Positions 46,672-57,260 of a stretch of 64,000 bases of DNA are shown here, piece by piece. A model generated the notes under the pieces. That model had not been told where the DNA came from and did not search any database. It worked only from the letters and a program-made list of their open reading frames with translations. Location: positions 186,001-250,000 of the forward strand of contig CATOSZ010000002.1 in NCBI GenBank assembly GCA_951812805.1, given 5' to 3'. Numbering within the stretch: the first letter of the stretch is position 1; every line of letters starts with the position of its first letter. This DNA is from an uncultured Alphaproteobacteria bacterium. Lineage in GTDB: Bacteria > Pseudomonadota > Alphaproteobacteria > GCA-2731375. A program made the translations under genes and the position numbers.

Positions 46672-47592
46672 ATGTCGATACTGGTGATCGGAGGGGCGGG
46701 TTTCATCGGCAGGCGGTTGATGCCGAAGCTGGTGGCGCAGGGCGAGCCGGTGACCTGCATGGACATCGACGTCGCGACGGCGCGTGCCGCGTTCGCCGAT
46801 CTCGGCGATGGTGTGACGGTGCGACGGGGCGATGTCACCAGTTTCGACGACGTGGTCGCGGCCATGCTGGAAAGCGGCGCCACCCGGGTCATCAACCTCT
46901 CCTACTTCATCGGCGATCTCGATCCCCACACCGCCTTCAAGCTCGACATCCAGGGCATGGACAATTGCTTCGAAGCGGCGCGCATGACCGGCGTCAAACA
47001 CACCGTCTTCGCCAGTTCCCTCGCGGTCAGCGGACAGCAGAGCCATTTCGGTGAGCGCGCGGTGAACGAAGACGACGCCCGCCACGGCGATACCCAATAT
47101 GCGGTGAACAAGATCTACAACGAGTGGCAGGCGCACGACTATCGCCGCAAGTTCGACATGACGATCACCTGCGTGCGCCCGGCGAACGTGACCGGACCGG
47201 ACAAGAAGTTCGGCTCCATCGACCATGTGAACTGCATGTGCGAGCCGGCGCGCGGCAACACGATCACCTTCCCGCACGCCGATGCCATGCGTTGCGTCAT
47301 CCATGTCGAGGACATGGCCGAAGTCTTCGCCCGCGTCCTGCTGAGCGATGCGCCGAAGCACACCACCTACAGCTCCGGCGGCACGGCGATCAGCATGGGC
47401 GAGCTCGCGGCGCTGGTCCGCGCCGAGATCCCCGAAGCCGACATCCGCTTCGAGGCGGAAAGCGGCGGCAAGGAGATTTCCGGCAACTATCTGATCGACA
47501 ATTCCCGCGTGATCGAGGAGTTCGGCCTGCAATACGCGCCACTCTCCCAGCGGGTGGCCGAGGTGATCGCGGACATCCGGCGGGACGGGTAA
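46672..47592 (+). CDS. NAD-dependent epimerase/dehydratase (extended SDR)
   Basis: A 306-residue extended SDR. The NAD motif is ILVIGGAGFIGRRLM; the catalytic Ser is in FASSLAVSGQQ and the YxxxK in TQYAVNKIYNEWQ; VRPANVTGPD follows. Start ATG 46672 has a GGAGGGGAAG ribosome-binding site. It is divergent from the MDR dehydrogenase gene, 134 bases apart. It acts on a nucleotide sugar or another hydroxy substrate that cannot be named from sequence. Confidence 0.87.
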   Translation: MSILVIGGAGFIGRRLMPKLVAQGEPVTCMDIDVATARAAFADLGDGVTVRRGDVTSFDDVVAAMLESGATRVINLSYFIGDLDPHTAFKLDIQGMDNCFEAARMTGVKHTVFASSLAVSGQQSHFGERAVNEDDARHGDTQYAVNKIYNEWQAHDYRRKFDMTITCVRPANVTGPDKKFGSIDHVNCMCEPARGNTITFPHADAMRCVIHVEDMAEVFARVLLSDAPKHTTYSSGGTAISMGELAALVRAEIPEADIRFEAESGGKEISGNYLIDNSRVIEEFGLQYAPLSQRVAEVIADIRRDG

Positions 47593-47746
47593 GGCCCCCC
47601 GCCGGCCGTCTCGGGCCTGCTTCGCCTCCACGAAGCCGCAATCCTTTGCGCGACGCAATCATGACATGACGCACCTGCTGTCTCGAGCGCGTGCAACGTT
47701 CGTGTCGCGTCACTGCGGCCAGGTTCTGGTGGGGGTCGGTCTCGGT

Positions 47747-47814
47747 GGGGTCAGGTCTTGTTTCTTGCCTACTTCTGAAGTCGGCGGTGAAGGCAAGAAG
47801 CAAGACCTGACCCC
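47747..47814. repeat. Palindromic repeat, copy 2
   Basis: Arms 47747-47770 and 47791-47814 (24 bases, one mismatch that still pairs as G-T) around a 20-base loop. The arm sequence GGGGTCAGGTCTTGTTT and TTGCCT is the same as in the palindrome at 14242-14308. It occupies the 316-base gap 47593-47908, which otherwise holds nothing recognised, just ahead of a truncated SDR gene. Confidence 0.85.
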
Positions 47815-47908
47815 AGACCTCATTTGGGATCGGACGGGACGGGTTGGAAGCAGGGGTGGATCATGCATTAGACTAACTGCCAGGAAAGCCGCCTAAGGGG
47901 GAGAGCGT

Positions 47909-48309
47909 ATGAAGGATTTTACGGGGAAGACTGCCGTCGTCACGGGCGCTGCGAGCGGGATCGGCCGGGCCATGGGATTGGCGCTGGGAAATCGCGGTGC
48001 GAAGCTGGTGTTGGCCGACGTCGCGGCGGATGCGCTCGAAGCGGCGCGTGCGGAGGTCGAGGCGCTGGGCACGGAAGCGATCGGTGTCGTCACCGACGTC
48101 ACCGAAAAGGCGTCGGTGGAAGCGCTGGCGGATGCGGCATGGGATCGCTTCGGTGCCGTTCACATCGTGCACAACAATGCGGGCGTGCTGGTCCGGGCAC
48201 CGATGCTGGACGCCGACGAAAAGGATTGGGATTGGATCCTGGCGGTCAACCTCTGGGGCGTCATACATGGGGTGCACGCTTTCGTCCCCCGCATGCTGGA
48301 GGGCGGTGA
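47909..48309 (+). pseudogene. Short-chain dehydrogenase, 3'-truncated
   Basis: The frame from ATG 47909 encodes a classical SDR N-terminal half: TAVVTGAASGIGRAMG cofactor site, VVTDVTEKASV, HNNAGVLVRAP and WILAVNLWGVIHGVHAFVPRML. After about residue 134 (EGGE) similarity stops and the frame runs into foreign sequence, ending at 48355. The catalytic Ser and YxxxK are missing, so the product cannot be active. The lost 3' half is not found on the far side of the IS21-type element. The 160 bases from 48310 to 48470 are AT-richer and unrecognised, perhaps an end of another mobile element. Confidence 0.82.
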
Positions 48310-48559
48310 GTGTGGGGAGACAGAAAAGACTAAGAATCCGGACTATCTCGGATGAGGTCGGACTATTCCGAACAAAGTCTTTCTGGATCAGTAGGTTGGA
48401 GGTGATCGGCGGGCCTATCGAGGCCGGAATCGGTTAATCGAAAATATTTGTCAAAATGGCCGTTCAGGTGTGTGAATCGGCATGCAAAACTGACCCACTT
48501 TGGTGGGTTATGAGCGGTAAGAATTGACCCACCTGGAACGCTAGCATCCGCACGGAACA

Positions 48560-50086
48560 GTGCGGAGGAAAGAGCAGGTGGTATTGATGGAAAGCGTATT
48601 GAAGATCCGACGTTGGATATTACGGGAGGGTCGGAGTATCCGATCTGTATCTCGTCAGACTGGTTTGTCGCGGAACACGATTAAGAAGTATCTGAAGGAC
48701 GGCGATCCACCGAGCTATCAGCGGCGCGTTTCACTCGTCCGGCGTAAGCTTAGCGATGGCTTCGCCAGCCGGCTTCGGGCGCTCTTTGAGCAGGACCTGG
48801 GGCGCCCGCGCCGTGAGCGCCGGACGGCCAAGAAGCTTTATGAGCAGCTTGTGTCGGAAGGCTATAGCGGATCCTACTCGACGGTTCAGAGGTTTGTCCG
48901 CGACCTGAAGCGTTCTGGCGCCGGATCGGGGGATGCGTTCATTCCGTTGCACTTTACGGCAGGTGACGCGCTCCAGTTTGACTGGAGCACGGAATACGCT
49001 GTCCTGGGCGGTGTCGAGCAGAAGGTAAAGGTTGCCCACTTCCGCCTATGTCATAGCCGCAAGCCCTTTGTTGTTGCCTATCCCAGCGAATCTCAGGAGA
49101 TGGTGCTGGACGCCTTTGCACGGGCGATGTCTTTCTATGGCGGCGTACCGCGCCGGGTGATCATCGACAACCCCAAGACGATGGTAACCTATGTTTCGCG
49201 CTCTAAGGACCGTGTGTTCCATCCGCGCTTTCTGGCGTTGATGAACCACTATGTGATGGAACCGGTTGCTTGCACACCCGCGGCGGGGTGGGAGAAGGGT
49301 CAGATTGAGAACCAGGTTGGGTTCCTGCGGGGACAGCTGTTTGCGCCCAAGCCCGCCTTTGACGATCTGGATGCGCTGAACGGCTGGTTGCGTCTGCGCT
49401 GCGAGGAATTGGCGAATCGCGCCCACCCCGAACAATCGGATCGCAAGATCTCGGACGTGTTCGCAGACGAGTGCGCCGAACTGCGTCCCCTGGGCCGGGC
49501 TTTTGACGGCTATGTTGAGAAGGCCGCTCGTGTCCGCTCTACCTGTCTGGTCCAATATGCCACCAATCGCTATAGCGTCCCCTCCCGGTTCGCCGGGGAG
49601 CTTGTCTCTCTGCGCGCCTATGCGGACCGGATCGTGGTTGTGTCAGGGCAGAATGTGATTGCCGAGCACAAGCGCCGCTTTACCCGCAACGCCAGCTATT
49701 TCGAGCCCTGGCATTACCTGCCCCTACTCGACCGCAAGCCCGGCGCGCTGAGAGATGGCGCGCCCTTTGTGGGTTGGCAATTGCCTGAGGCGATGCACCG
49801 GGTCAGGGCGCATTACATGGCCGGCAAAGGCGGGGACCGGGAGTTTGTCGATCTGCTCCTGCTGGCCCAGGATCACGGGATCGAGGTGGTCGAGATAGCC
49901 TGTGAACTGGCCGTGGAGCAGAACACGCTGCGCCTTCCGGCCATCATCAATCTGATCAACCAACTGGTGGAGCCGGTCATCGCGCCATGGGGCGAGAGCC
50001 ACGCCTATCCGCAACTGACCTTGCGGCCCGAAGCGGACTGCAAGCGCTATGAGACGCTGTGCGTTGCCGGGGAGGCCGTCGCATGA
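48560..50086 (+). CDS. istA: IS21-family transposase IstA
   Basis: A 508-residue DDE transposase. The N-terminal helix-turn-helix is [20 protein letters not shown]; the catalytic core has Asp in [12 protein letters not shown], Asp in [11 protein letters not shown] and Glu in [20 protein letters not shown] at 48560 or ATG at 48587 may be the start. It overlaps istB by ATGA. It cuts and joins the element ends. It shows no internal stops. Confidence 0.92.
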   Translation: MRRKEQVVLMESVLKIRRWILREGRSIRSVSRQTGLSRNTIKKYLKDGDPPSYQRRVSLVRRKLSDGFASRLRALFEQDLGRPRRERRTAKKLYEQLVSEGYSGSYSTVQRFVRDLKRSGAGSGDAFIPLHFTAGDALQFDWSTEYAVLGGVEQKVKVAHFRLCHSRKPFVVAYPSESQEMVLDAFARAMSFYGGVPRRVIIDNPKTMVTYVSRSKDRVFHPRFLALMNHYVMEPVACTPAAGWEKGQIENQVGFLRGQLFAPKPAFDDLDALNGWLRLRCEELANRAHPEQSDRKISDVFADECAELRPLGRAFDGYVEKAARVRSTCLVQYATNRYSVPSRFAGELVSLRAYADRIVVVSGQNVIAEHKRRFTRNASYFEPWHYLPLLDRKPGALRDGAPFVGWQLPEAMHRVRAHYMAGKGGDREFVDLLLLAQDHGIEVVEIACELAVEQNTLRLPAIINLINQLVEPVIAPWGESHAYPQLTLRPEADCKRYETLCVAGEAVA

Positions 50087-50814
50087 AAGCTTTGATAGAC
50101 CAACTGATCGCCCTGAGGCTGTATGGAATGGCGGCTTGCGCCGAAGCTTTGCTGGCCGCGCGCAAGCCGCCAAGTCTGACCACTGCGATAAAGCAACTGA
50201 TCGACGCCGAGACTGTAGAGCGCCGGGTGCGCTCTATCCAGCACCAAATGCGGGCCTCGAAGTTCCCCCACCATAAGGACTTCGCCACTTTCGATTACGG
50301 CCTAGCCGCCGTCACCCAAGCGCAAATCGACCCCTTCTGCTCAGGGCAGTTCACCCAGGAGGCCCACAACCTCATTCTGGTGGGCGGAACCGGTACGGGC
50401 AAAACCCACATCGCCATTGCTCTGGGGACGCTGTTGATCAATCAGGGAAAGAAGGTCCGTTTCTTCAACGCCGTCGATCTGATCAATGCGCTGATCAAGG
50501 AACAGGCCGAAGGCAACGCCGGCAAGATCATCCGGCAACTGACGGCCATGGATTGCGTCATCATCGACGAACTGGGCTATATCCCATTCCCCAAATCCGG
50601 CGGTGCGCTCTTGTTCCACCTGATCAGCAAACTCTATGAGAAGACCAGCGTCATCATCACCACCAATCTGGAGTTCGGGGAATGGGTCTCCGTCTTCGGA
50701 GATGCAAAAATGACAACCGCGTTGCTGGATCGTGTAACGCATCACTGCGCAATCATCGAAACAGGCAACATGTCTTACCGCTTCGCACAAAGCAAACAGC
50801 GACGACAAAAGTAG
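50083..50814 (+). CDS. istB: IS21-family helper ATPase IstB
   Basis: A 243-residue AAA+ ATPase that assists IstA in target DNA choice. Walker A is [17 protein letters not shown] near residue 105; Walker B is [13 protein letters not shown]; the N-terminal helical region [15 protein letters not shown] is typical. ATG 50083 overlaps the istA stop. Intact. Confidence 0.93.
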   Translation: MKALIDQLIALRLYGMAACAEALLAARKPPSLTTAIKQLIDAETVERRVRSIQHQMRASKFPHHKDFATFDYGLAAVTQAQIDPFCSGQFTQEAHNLILVGGTGTGKTHIAIALGTLLINQGKKVRFFNAVDLINALIKEQAEGNAGKIIRQLTAMDCVIIDELGYIPFPKSGGALLFHLISKLYEKTSVIITTNLEFGEWVSVFGDAKMTTALLDRVTHHCAIIETGNMSYRFAQSKQRRQK

Positions 50815-50827
50815 CCGCCCTGTAAGC

Positions 50828-50876
50828 AAAGCCCCAGGCTGATCCGCTATATGGAGCCAATCAGCCTGGGGGCTTT
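50828..50876 (+). terminator. Hairpin downstream of istB
   Basis: Arms AAAGCCCCAGGCTGAT (50828-50843) and its inverse complement with one extra G (50860-50876), with a 16-base loop. It lies 14 bases after the istB stop. The following U-run is poor, so it may be structural or a weak terminator. Confidence 0.6.
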
Positions 50877-50971
50877 CATCGCAAAGGCGGGCAAATCAAA
50901 ACGGGTCCTGTACAGATTGTTCTGCAAAAGGGGTTTCGTAGCTGGGGCACAAGTCCGGGCCGATGGGGTGG

Positions 50972-51100
50972 ATGAGCTGCCTCCGGCTGGTCCGGGCTCT
51001 CGCGATCGAAATCCATGAGGACTGGCTGGATGCCAACCGCTAGCTCAACATGATCCATCTCAAGGAGAGCAAAAGCGAACGCATCCAGAAAGCCGCCTGA
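50972..51100 (+). pseudogene. IS256-type transposase 3' remnant
   Basis: The frame reads SCLRLVRALAIEIHEDWLDA, a TAG, then LNMIHLKESKSERIQKAA and TGA. This is the style of the C-terminus of IS256/mutator transposases (RLVRALAVE...HE.WL...RYLNM), with the expected Tyr replaced by a stop. Only about 40 residues remain. It is nested within the right part of the IS21-type element. A hairpin with CGGCATGCCTGGCGC arms follows, at about 51111-51165. Confidence 0.6.
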
Positions 51101-51269
51101 CGGCGGCTCGGCATGCCTGGCGCTCCGAGCAATCGAAATCTCCGCGCCAGGCATGCCGGTGGCCCTCATCGGCAGCCATGACAAACTTGCAGAACAGTCT
51201 GGACACTACTTCAAAAGCTCATTGCCACTTCAAGAACCCCACCTGATCCCCACGTTCCGCCGCCGGCCC

Positions 51270-51376
51270 GGTTGTCCCGGTGGGCCCACAGGCCCCTCCC
51301 ACGCGGCTTCGCTCCGCGTAACGCAAAGCGCTACACGAAGCCGCGCGGGGCCCTCCCGTGGACTACCGGGACAACC
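51270..51376. repeat. Nested inverted repeats near the IS21-type right end
   Basis: Outer arms GGTTGTCCCGGT (51270-51281) and ACCGGGACAACC (51365-51376) are exact; inner arms CGCGGCTTCG and CGAAGCCGCG (about 51302-51311 and 51336-51345) are exact as well. A run of 11 G residues follows at 51390-51400. No coding frame is supported from 51101 to 51457. It may be the footprint of a small palindromic element. Confidence 0.65.
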
Positions 51377-51457
51377 TCCGTCGAAGCAAGGGGGGGGGGG
51401 TCAATTTTGCACGCCGATAGGGGGTCAGAATTAAATGCTGATTGACAGGCCAGGGGA

Positions 51458-51721
51458 TTGCTGTCGAGGTTCGGACCGGCGTCGATGCGGGCGATGTCCC
51501 TGGGCCCGTCCGGCACGAGGCTTCACGCCGGCGCCGTCATGGTTCTGTTCGGCAGCGCCTTGACGCCGGTTGCGGCGGATCAGGGGTTTCTCCGTTATCC
51601 GCTGGAGTATCTGACAATCGCCGTCGCCGTGTTCGGCGCGCTACGCATCCTGCTGGGCGGGTATGGGGTATGGCGGCATGTCCTGCGATCTCCGGGTGTG
51701 AGGAAGGGAGAGGGCGAGTGA
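51458..51721 (+). CDS. Small predicted membrane protein
   Basis: An 87-residue frame starting at TTG 51458, or at ATG 51485 or 51494, beginning ten bases outside the IS21-type element. It has two hydrophobic segments (LHAGAVMVLFGSALTPVAA and YLTIAVAVFGALRILLGGYG) and a charged C-terminal tail. Its stop lies one base before the GTG of the next gene, hinting at an operon. No family is recognised. The 5' end may have been cut by the IS. Confidence 0.45.
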   Translation: MLSRFGPASMRAMSLGPSGTRLHAGAVMVLFGSALTPVAADQGFLRYPLEYLTIAVAVFGALRILLGGYGVWRHVLRSPGVRKGEGE

Positions 51722-51722
51722 G

Positions 51723-52835
51723 GTGCCGCCGGTCGTCCGCGGTGGACCTGTCCGCCATGCTCGCCCTGGCATCGACCACGGCGATGGCCTCCCGGTGCTC
51801 GCCGTGACGCGTGCAGCGACGTCACGCGAGCGGCATGCCGGATCCCCACCGGCGGCGAACCTCTATTACCTGCATTCGGGAACGTTCAGCCGCACCACCG
51901 CCCTCGCCGCGGGTTCCGCCGCCGTGCCGATCGCTGCCGTCGTGGGCTTCGGTGCCGGGGTCTTCAAGGTGTTGGGCGACGTCTACATCGATCTCGGTCT
52001 TCTGGGGATCGGGATCGCGAGCATCATCGGCGGCACGGGCGTCGCCAAGGTCGTGAAGGTCGCGAAGATCCGGAACGATCGTTTTGCCTTCTGGCTCGGT
52101 GCCGCGGCCGGCTTCGCCATGCTCGTCGTCGCCTGGCACCTCCACTACGTCTTCATGCAGGTCGAGGACATGGCCCTACTCGGCCTCTCGAACGAGATCC
52201 ACTATCCCTGGCAGGATTTCGGCCGGTTCTGTTTCCTGGTCGACCGTTGGGTGCACCCTGCGGACGAGCGGACGGTCACGCTCCTGGCGGTGTACGCGTC
52301 GGCATACTTCTGGGATGGGCTGTTCGCCTATGCCGAAATCCCAGCGCCGACGGGCCTCTGGTCGTATGGCGTTTGGGGTATCGAGGCTCTGATTCTGATC
52401 CTCCACACCGGCCATACGTGCAGGCGCGCTGCCGGTCGTCATGGCTTCGTGTTCTGCGAGGATTGCAAAATGGAAGCCAAGGTCCTTTACAGGTCCCCGC
52501 TGCTCCAAGCGCTACCCCGGGACGGCGGGGCGGAGCGGGACGCGTTTCGGGCGAAATTGGAAGAGGGACGCTTCGAAGCCCTCGAACGCCTGCCGCGCGC
52601 CGAGGGTGAGATCGAGCCGGGCCGGTTCGCCAGATTGGTTCTGCGCGGCTGTGATACGTGCCGAAATCTCTACTGCGCCGATGTTGCCGAGGTCGAAGTG
52701 AAGCTGCACGACCGCTTCCTCGTCGAGGTCGACAACGACGACGCGCTGATCGTCGAGCACTTGCTGATACCGAGAGAATGGTATGAACGTCTCGGTAGTC
52801 GTTTTGGCGATGCGACGGACGATCCGCAAGCCTGA
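51723..52835 (+). CDS. Unrecognised membrane protein with C-terminal cysteine pairs
   Basis: Up to 370 residues from GTG 51723; the first ~55 residues are low-complexity, so the real start may be later. Hydrophobic segments include AAVPIAAVVGFGAGVFKVL, LGLLGIGIASIIGG and FWLGAAAGFAMLVVAW, and a further one at GVWGIEALILIL. A cytoplasmic or periplasmic C-terminal domain follows with FCEDCK and CDTCRNLYC, which could bind a metal, then EVEVKLHDRFLVEVDNDDAL. It is followed by a secreted protein gene. No function can be assigned. Confidence 0.6.
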   Translation: MPPVVRGGPVRHARPGIDHGDGLPVLAVTRAATSRERHAGSPPAANLYYLHSGTFSRTTALAAGSAAVPIAAVVGFGAGVFKVLGDVYIDLGLLGIGIASIIGGTGVAKVVKVAKIRNDRFAFWLGAAAGFAMLVVAWHLHYVFMQVEDMALLGLSNEIHYPWQDFGRFCFLVDRWVHPADERTVTLLAVYASAYFWDGLFAYAEIPAPTGLWSYGVWGIEALILILHTGHTCRRAAGRHGFVFCEDCKMEAKVLYRSPLLQALPRDGGAERDAFRAKLEEGRFEALERLPRAEGEIEPGRFARLVLRGCDTCRNLYCADVAEVEVKLHDRFLVEVDNDDALIVEHLLIPREWYERLGSRFGDATDDPQA

Positions 52836-52905
52836 CTGCGCGGGCAAGCCCTTGCGGGGCCAGGCTTGCGACGCGCACGAACGGGCGAAAGCCGGGAGAT
52901 CCGAC

Positions 52906-53868
52906 ATGGTGCACGGACTGGGAGCTGCGATCGGTCTTTCCCTGGCATTGCTTCTGGCGAATACGTCGGCACTCGCCACCTGCCATTTCATTTCCCTCCG
53001 CGAGTTTCATGTGGCCGAGCCGGCCGATCCGTTCGGTATGGGGGATTTCGTACCTCTGATCGCCCTCGAAGCGGGCCGCTACTATCCCCTGGCGCCGGAA
53101 GGTGAGGCCGAGGCCGCGGTCGGGGAACGGATCGAGGGTCGGCGCTACTATCTCCCGCGCCACTTGATCGACAGGGCGGGCCGGCTCTCATTGCGAATCA
53201 TGATGATCGACATGGATAGAGATACACCGGCCGATCTGGTTCTGCCGCCGAGCGAACGGTCGGTTCTGTTGGCGGACAGGGAACGCGAGGCCGGTTCTCA
53301 CCTGGTCACGGTGCGCTTCAAGCCCTTTCGCGACGAAGTTCGGATGCAATCCAACGCGCAAAGCTTCACGTTCGAGATCAGCGAGCGCGCCGGGCCGTGC
53401 GACGCGGATACCGACCACGGTCGGGCGGCGGACCGGCACAATCGTCGAGACAACGACCTGAACCGCCTGCGTGCCCGGGTCATGTTTCACGACCAGCCCT
53501 ATCCGGTCGGCGGTCGGGAGTACCTCGCCTATCGGACTCGCAAGATCAGCGATTCCCGGCTTCCGCTCGCCCTGGCGCGGGCTTTCGACGTGGCGCGCGT
53601 GAATGGGCGTGAGTTGATCGCCCTGGGTGAGGAGATCCGTGCTCTCCACGGTGTGTCGGGCTATGCGCAGCTTTGGGCCGACTATGCCCGGTTGGTCCGC
53701 CGCCTCGCGGCTCAGGAAATTCCTCTGCTGTACCGGGACGAAAAGAGAACCGTAAAGCGGACATCCGCTCCCTCACTGGCGTTTCACCCGGCATGGCGCA
53801 AGCACCGCGATACAGACAAAATTCCTATGCTGCCGAAGGCATGGGGAATAATACTTCCGGGACGGTGA
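52906..53868 (+). CDS. Unrecognised exported protein
   Basis: A 320-residue protein from ATG 52906, beginning with a Sec signal peptide (GLGAAIGLSLALLLANTSALA, cleaved before TCHF). The frame is open upstream, but the signal peptide and a GGGAGA site select this start. The mature part has an N-terminal segment rich in Arg/Asp (LRIMMIDMDRDTPADLVLPP) and a helical C-terminal region (SGYAQLWADYARLVRRLAAQ). No enzyme motif is seen. It follows the membrane protein gene by 70 bases. Confidence 0.65.
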   Translation: MVHGLGAAIGLSLALLLANTSALATCHFISLREFHVAEPADPFGMGDFVPLIALEAGRYYPLAPEGEAEAAVGERIEGRRYYLPRHLIDRAGRLSLRIMMIDMDRDTPADLVLPPSERSVLLADREREAGSHLVTVRFKPFRDEVRMQSNAQSFTFEISERAGPCDADTDHGRAADRHNRRDNDLNRLRARVMFHDQPYPVGGREYLAYRTRKISDSRLPLALARAFDVARVNGRELIALGEEIRALHGVSGYAQLWADYARLVRRLAAQEIPLLYRDEKRTVKRTSAPSLAFHPAWRKHRDTDKIPMLPKAWGIILPGR

Positions 53869-53949
53869 CACGATGCCGCTCACCGGGATAGCGGCCGAAA
53901 ATCCTGTGGCCAGCCTTTGATCACGATGCTACGCTGCCGCCGGCTTTAG

Positions 53950-54348
53950 GTGGAGCCGAAACTCATGAAGCCTTCGCAAAATCCGGACGATACGCAAGAG
54001 CAGGACTGGCCGCAGCATGCCATAGCGAGCCGCTTATTCATCAAGGCTCGCGATCTGGACAGCGCGGTTTATTTTGCGATTGTGAATTTTTTGGCCTGCG
54101 GTGCCGTCGCCGCTGCTGTCGTGCCGCTGGTTTTGGAGGATACGCTCGGTTTCGGTCCTACAAGTGTCCATATCGTCGGCTGGCTGGTCGGTTATTTTTG
54201 GACTATGTGGTGCCTGGCCTCGGTATGGTTCAACGCCTACAATACGAAATCCCGTTTTGTTGCCGTTTTGAGCCGGATTATCATCTTGCTGCTCGCGTTG
54301 TTCGTGAACGGCCTGATGATTTCCGATGTGGGCCTGAGATATTTCTAG
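53950..54348 (+). CDS. Small three-helix membrane protein
   Basis: A 132-residue protein starting at GTG 53950 (or ATG 53965). A hydrophilic N-terminus (SQNPDDTQEQDWPQ) is followed by three membrane helices: AIVNFLACGAVAAAVVPLVL, IVGWLVGYFWTMWCLASVWF and RIIILLLALFVNGLMI. It is 81 bases after the exported protein gene. No family is recognised. It may belong to the same transport or envelope unit as its neighbours. Confidence 0.6.
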   Translation: MEPKLMKPSQNPDDTQEQDWPQHAIASRLFIKARDLDSAVYFAIVNFLACGAVAAAVVPLVLEDTLGFGPTSVHIVGWLVGYFWTMWCLASVWFNAYNTKSRFVAVLSRIIILLLALFVNGLMISDVGLRYF

Positions 54349-54580
54349 TGGATCCGGCCTGGTTCTTCGAAGCGTTCGCCATCGCATCATCTCGTGAAGA
54401 TCAATGGCGAGATTTTCAAACCGGTTCGCATGTCGATTTCACGTCAGATAATGCCGCTCATGCGAACATCTTGGTGAAGCCTTCCGTTTCGCGCCCAATG
54501 TGGGGATTCGAGAACAGCATCACGACATCTGAATGCCGAGTAAATCCAACGGAGAGCCCCGGCTATCGAGCAGGGGTCCG
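54349..54580. other. Short region without a supported gene
   Basis: A plus-strand frame is open through this stretch (WFFEAFAIASSREDQWRDFQ), but it has no match to a known family and no ribosome-binding site. The minus-strand gene that follows ends at 54581. Nothing else is recognised. Confidence 0.3.
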
Positions 54581-56296
<1,716 letters not shown>

Positions 56297-56342
56297 GGCG
56301 AGGGCTCCTCATCCTTCGGGTCCGGTGGCGACCGCCTTCTCT

Positions 56343-57245
56343 CTACTCGCGAGGAAGGTGTCGGTTCAAGAACTTCGGCACGAGATCCAGGGCCGCGGCC
56401 CGGGCCGCGGGGTCGGTACCGATGATCGGCTGCTCACCGGATCGGGTTCGCAATCGCCCCAGGCGCCGGATCGGCAGGCCCGGGGCATCGAAACCGTGAT
56501 GCGCGCCCTTCAGCAGCCGGATCTGCGTTGGCGCGCCGCGGGCCGCCGCGGCCTCGATGAAGCGCCGGCAGGGGGCCGCGGGTGTCCAGTTGTCGGCGGC
56601 GCCGTGCAGGACCAGCAACGGGATCTCCGTGGTCCAGCCGCCGGGCGGTACCTTGGTGAAGGGGCGCGACTGCCATCGCTCGTTGCAGACCGCCGGATAG
56701 AAGGCGATCGCCGCGCGGAAGTCGTGGCGAGGCGGGGGGACGGGCCGGCCGATGCTCGGCTCGACGATACTCAACAATACGATGCCGCCGCCCTGCGACC
56801 AGCCGATCAGGCCGATGCGGGCGGGCTCGATATCGGGGCGCCCCTGCAGATAGGCGAGCGCACCGTAGGCGTCCTTTGGCCGGCCGCGATAGAGGATCCG
56901 TCGCGCCTGCCGCTTGCCGCAGCTATAGCGGATGCCGCGTGGCCCGGCGCTGTCGACGAGCAGGGTGGCATAGCCCGCCCGGCGAAGATGCGCCGCCCAT
57001 TGCTTGTAGATCGGCTTGACCTCGGCCCCGCGCCAGAGCCCGCCGCAGCCGTGTAGCAGCACGACGGCCGGGTGCGGCGGCGGCGCGTCGGGAAATTCCA
57101 GAAGGGCCAGCAACCGGGTCTCGCCGCCGACCGCCGGAAAGGTCACGGTCTCGCCCCGTGCCGCCAGGGCGACGCCGAGCGACAAGGGCAGCACCAGGGC
57201 GAGGAGGCAGCGCACGGCGGCGCGGAAAGGGAAAGATCGGATCAC
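56343..57245 (-). CDS. Exported alpha/beta hydrolase, dienelactone-hydrolase-like
   Basis: A 300-residue protein starting at GTG 57245, with a signal peptide (CLLALVLPLSLGVALAARG). The hydrolase fold shows AVVLLHGCGGLWRG, the nucleophile Ser in LIGWSQGGGIVLL, Asp in LHGAADNWTPAAP and His in GAHHGFDAPG. Dienelactone hydrolases proper use Cys as the nucleophile, so this is a Ser relative. Its substrate is unknown. It should act in the periplasm. Confidence 0.83.
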   Translation of the reverse strand: MIRSFPFRAAVRCLLALVLPLSLGVALAARGETVTFPAVGGETRLLALLEFPDAPPPHPAVVLLHGCGGLWRGAEVKPIYKQWAAHLRRAGYATLLVDSAGPRGIRYSCGKRQARRILYRGRPKDAYGALAYLQGRPDIEPARIGLIGWSQGGGIVLLSIVEPSIGRPVPPPRHDFRAAIAFYPAVCNERWQSRPFTKVPPGGWTTEIPLLVLHGAADNWTPAAPCRRFIEAAAARGAPTQIRLLKGAHHGFDAPGLPIRRLGRLRTRSGEQPIIGTDPAARAAALDLVPKFLNRHLPRE

Positions 57246-57260
57246 GTGCCGAGCCTTGCG

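Larger units (their letters stand above)
48471..51447 (+). mobile_element. IS21-type insertion element with extra 3' material
   Basis: The left end (48471) starts TGTGAATCGGCATGCAAAAC and carries two TGACCCACC-like inner repeats. The right end (to 51447) ends ATGCTGATTGACA with the inverse inner repeats GGGGGTCAATTTTG and GGGGGTCAGAATT. This multi-repeat end layout and the istA-istB pair define the IS21 family. The 2977-bp span is several hundred bases longer than usual because 50877-51400 holds an IS256-type remnant, hairpins and an 11-G run. No target-site duplication was found, so the borders are approximate. Confidence 0.75.

Noticed and set aside
48471-51447. Target-site duplication for the IS21-type element
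   Set aside because: Bases flanking the two ends (CAGGTG and GGCCAG) do not form an adjacent direct repeat, so no duplication is claimed.
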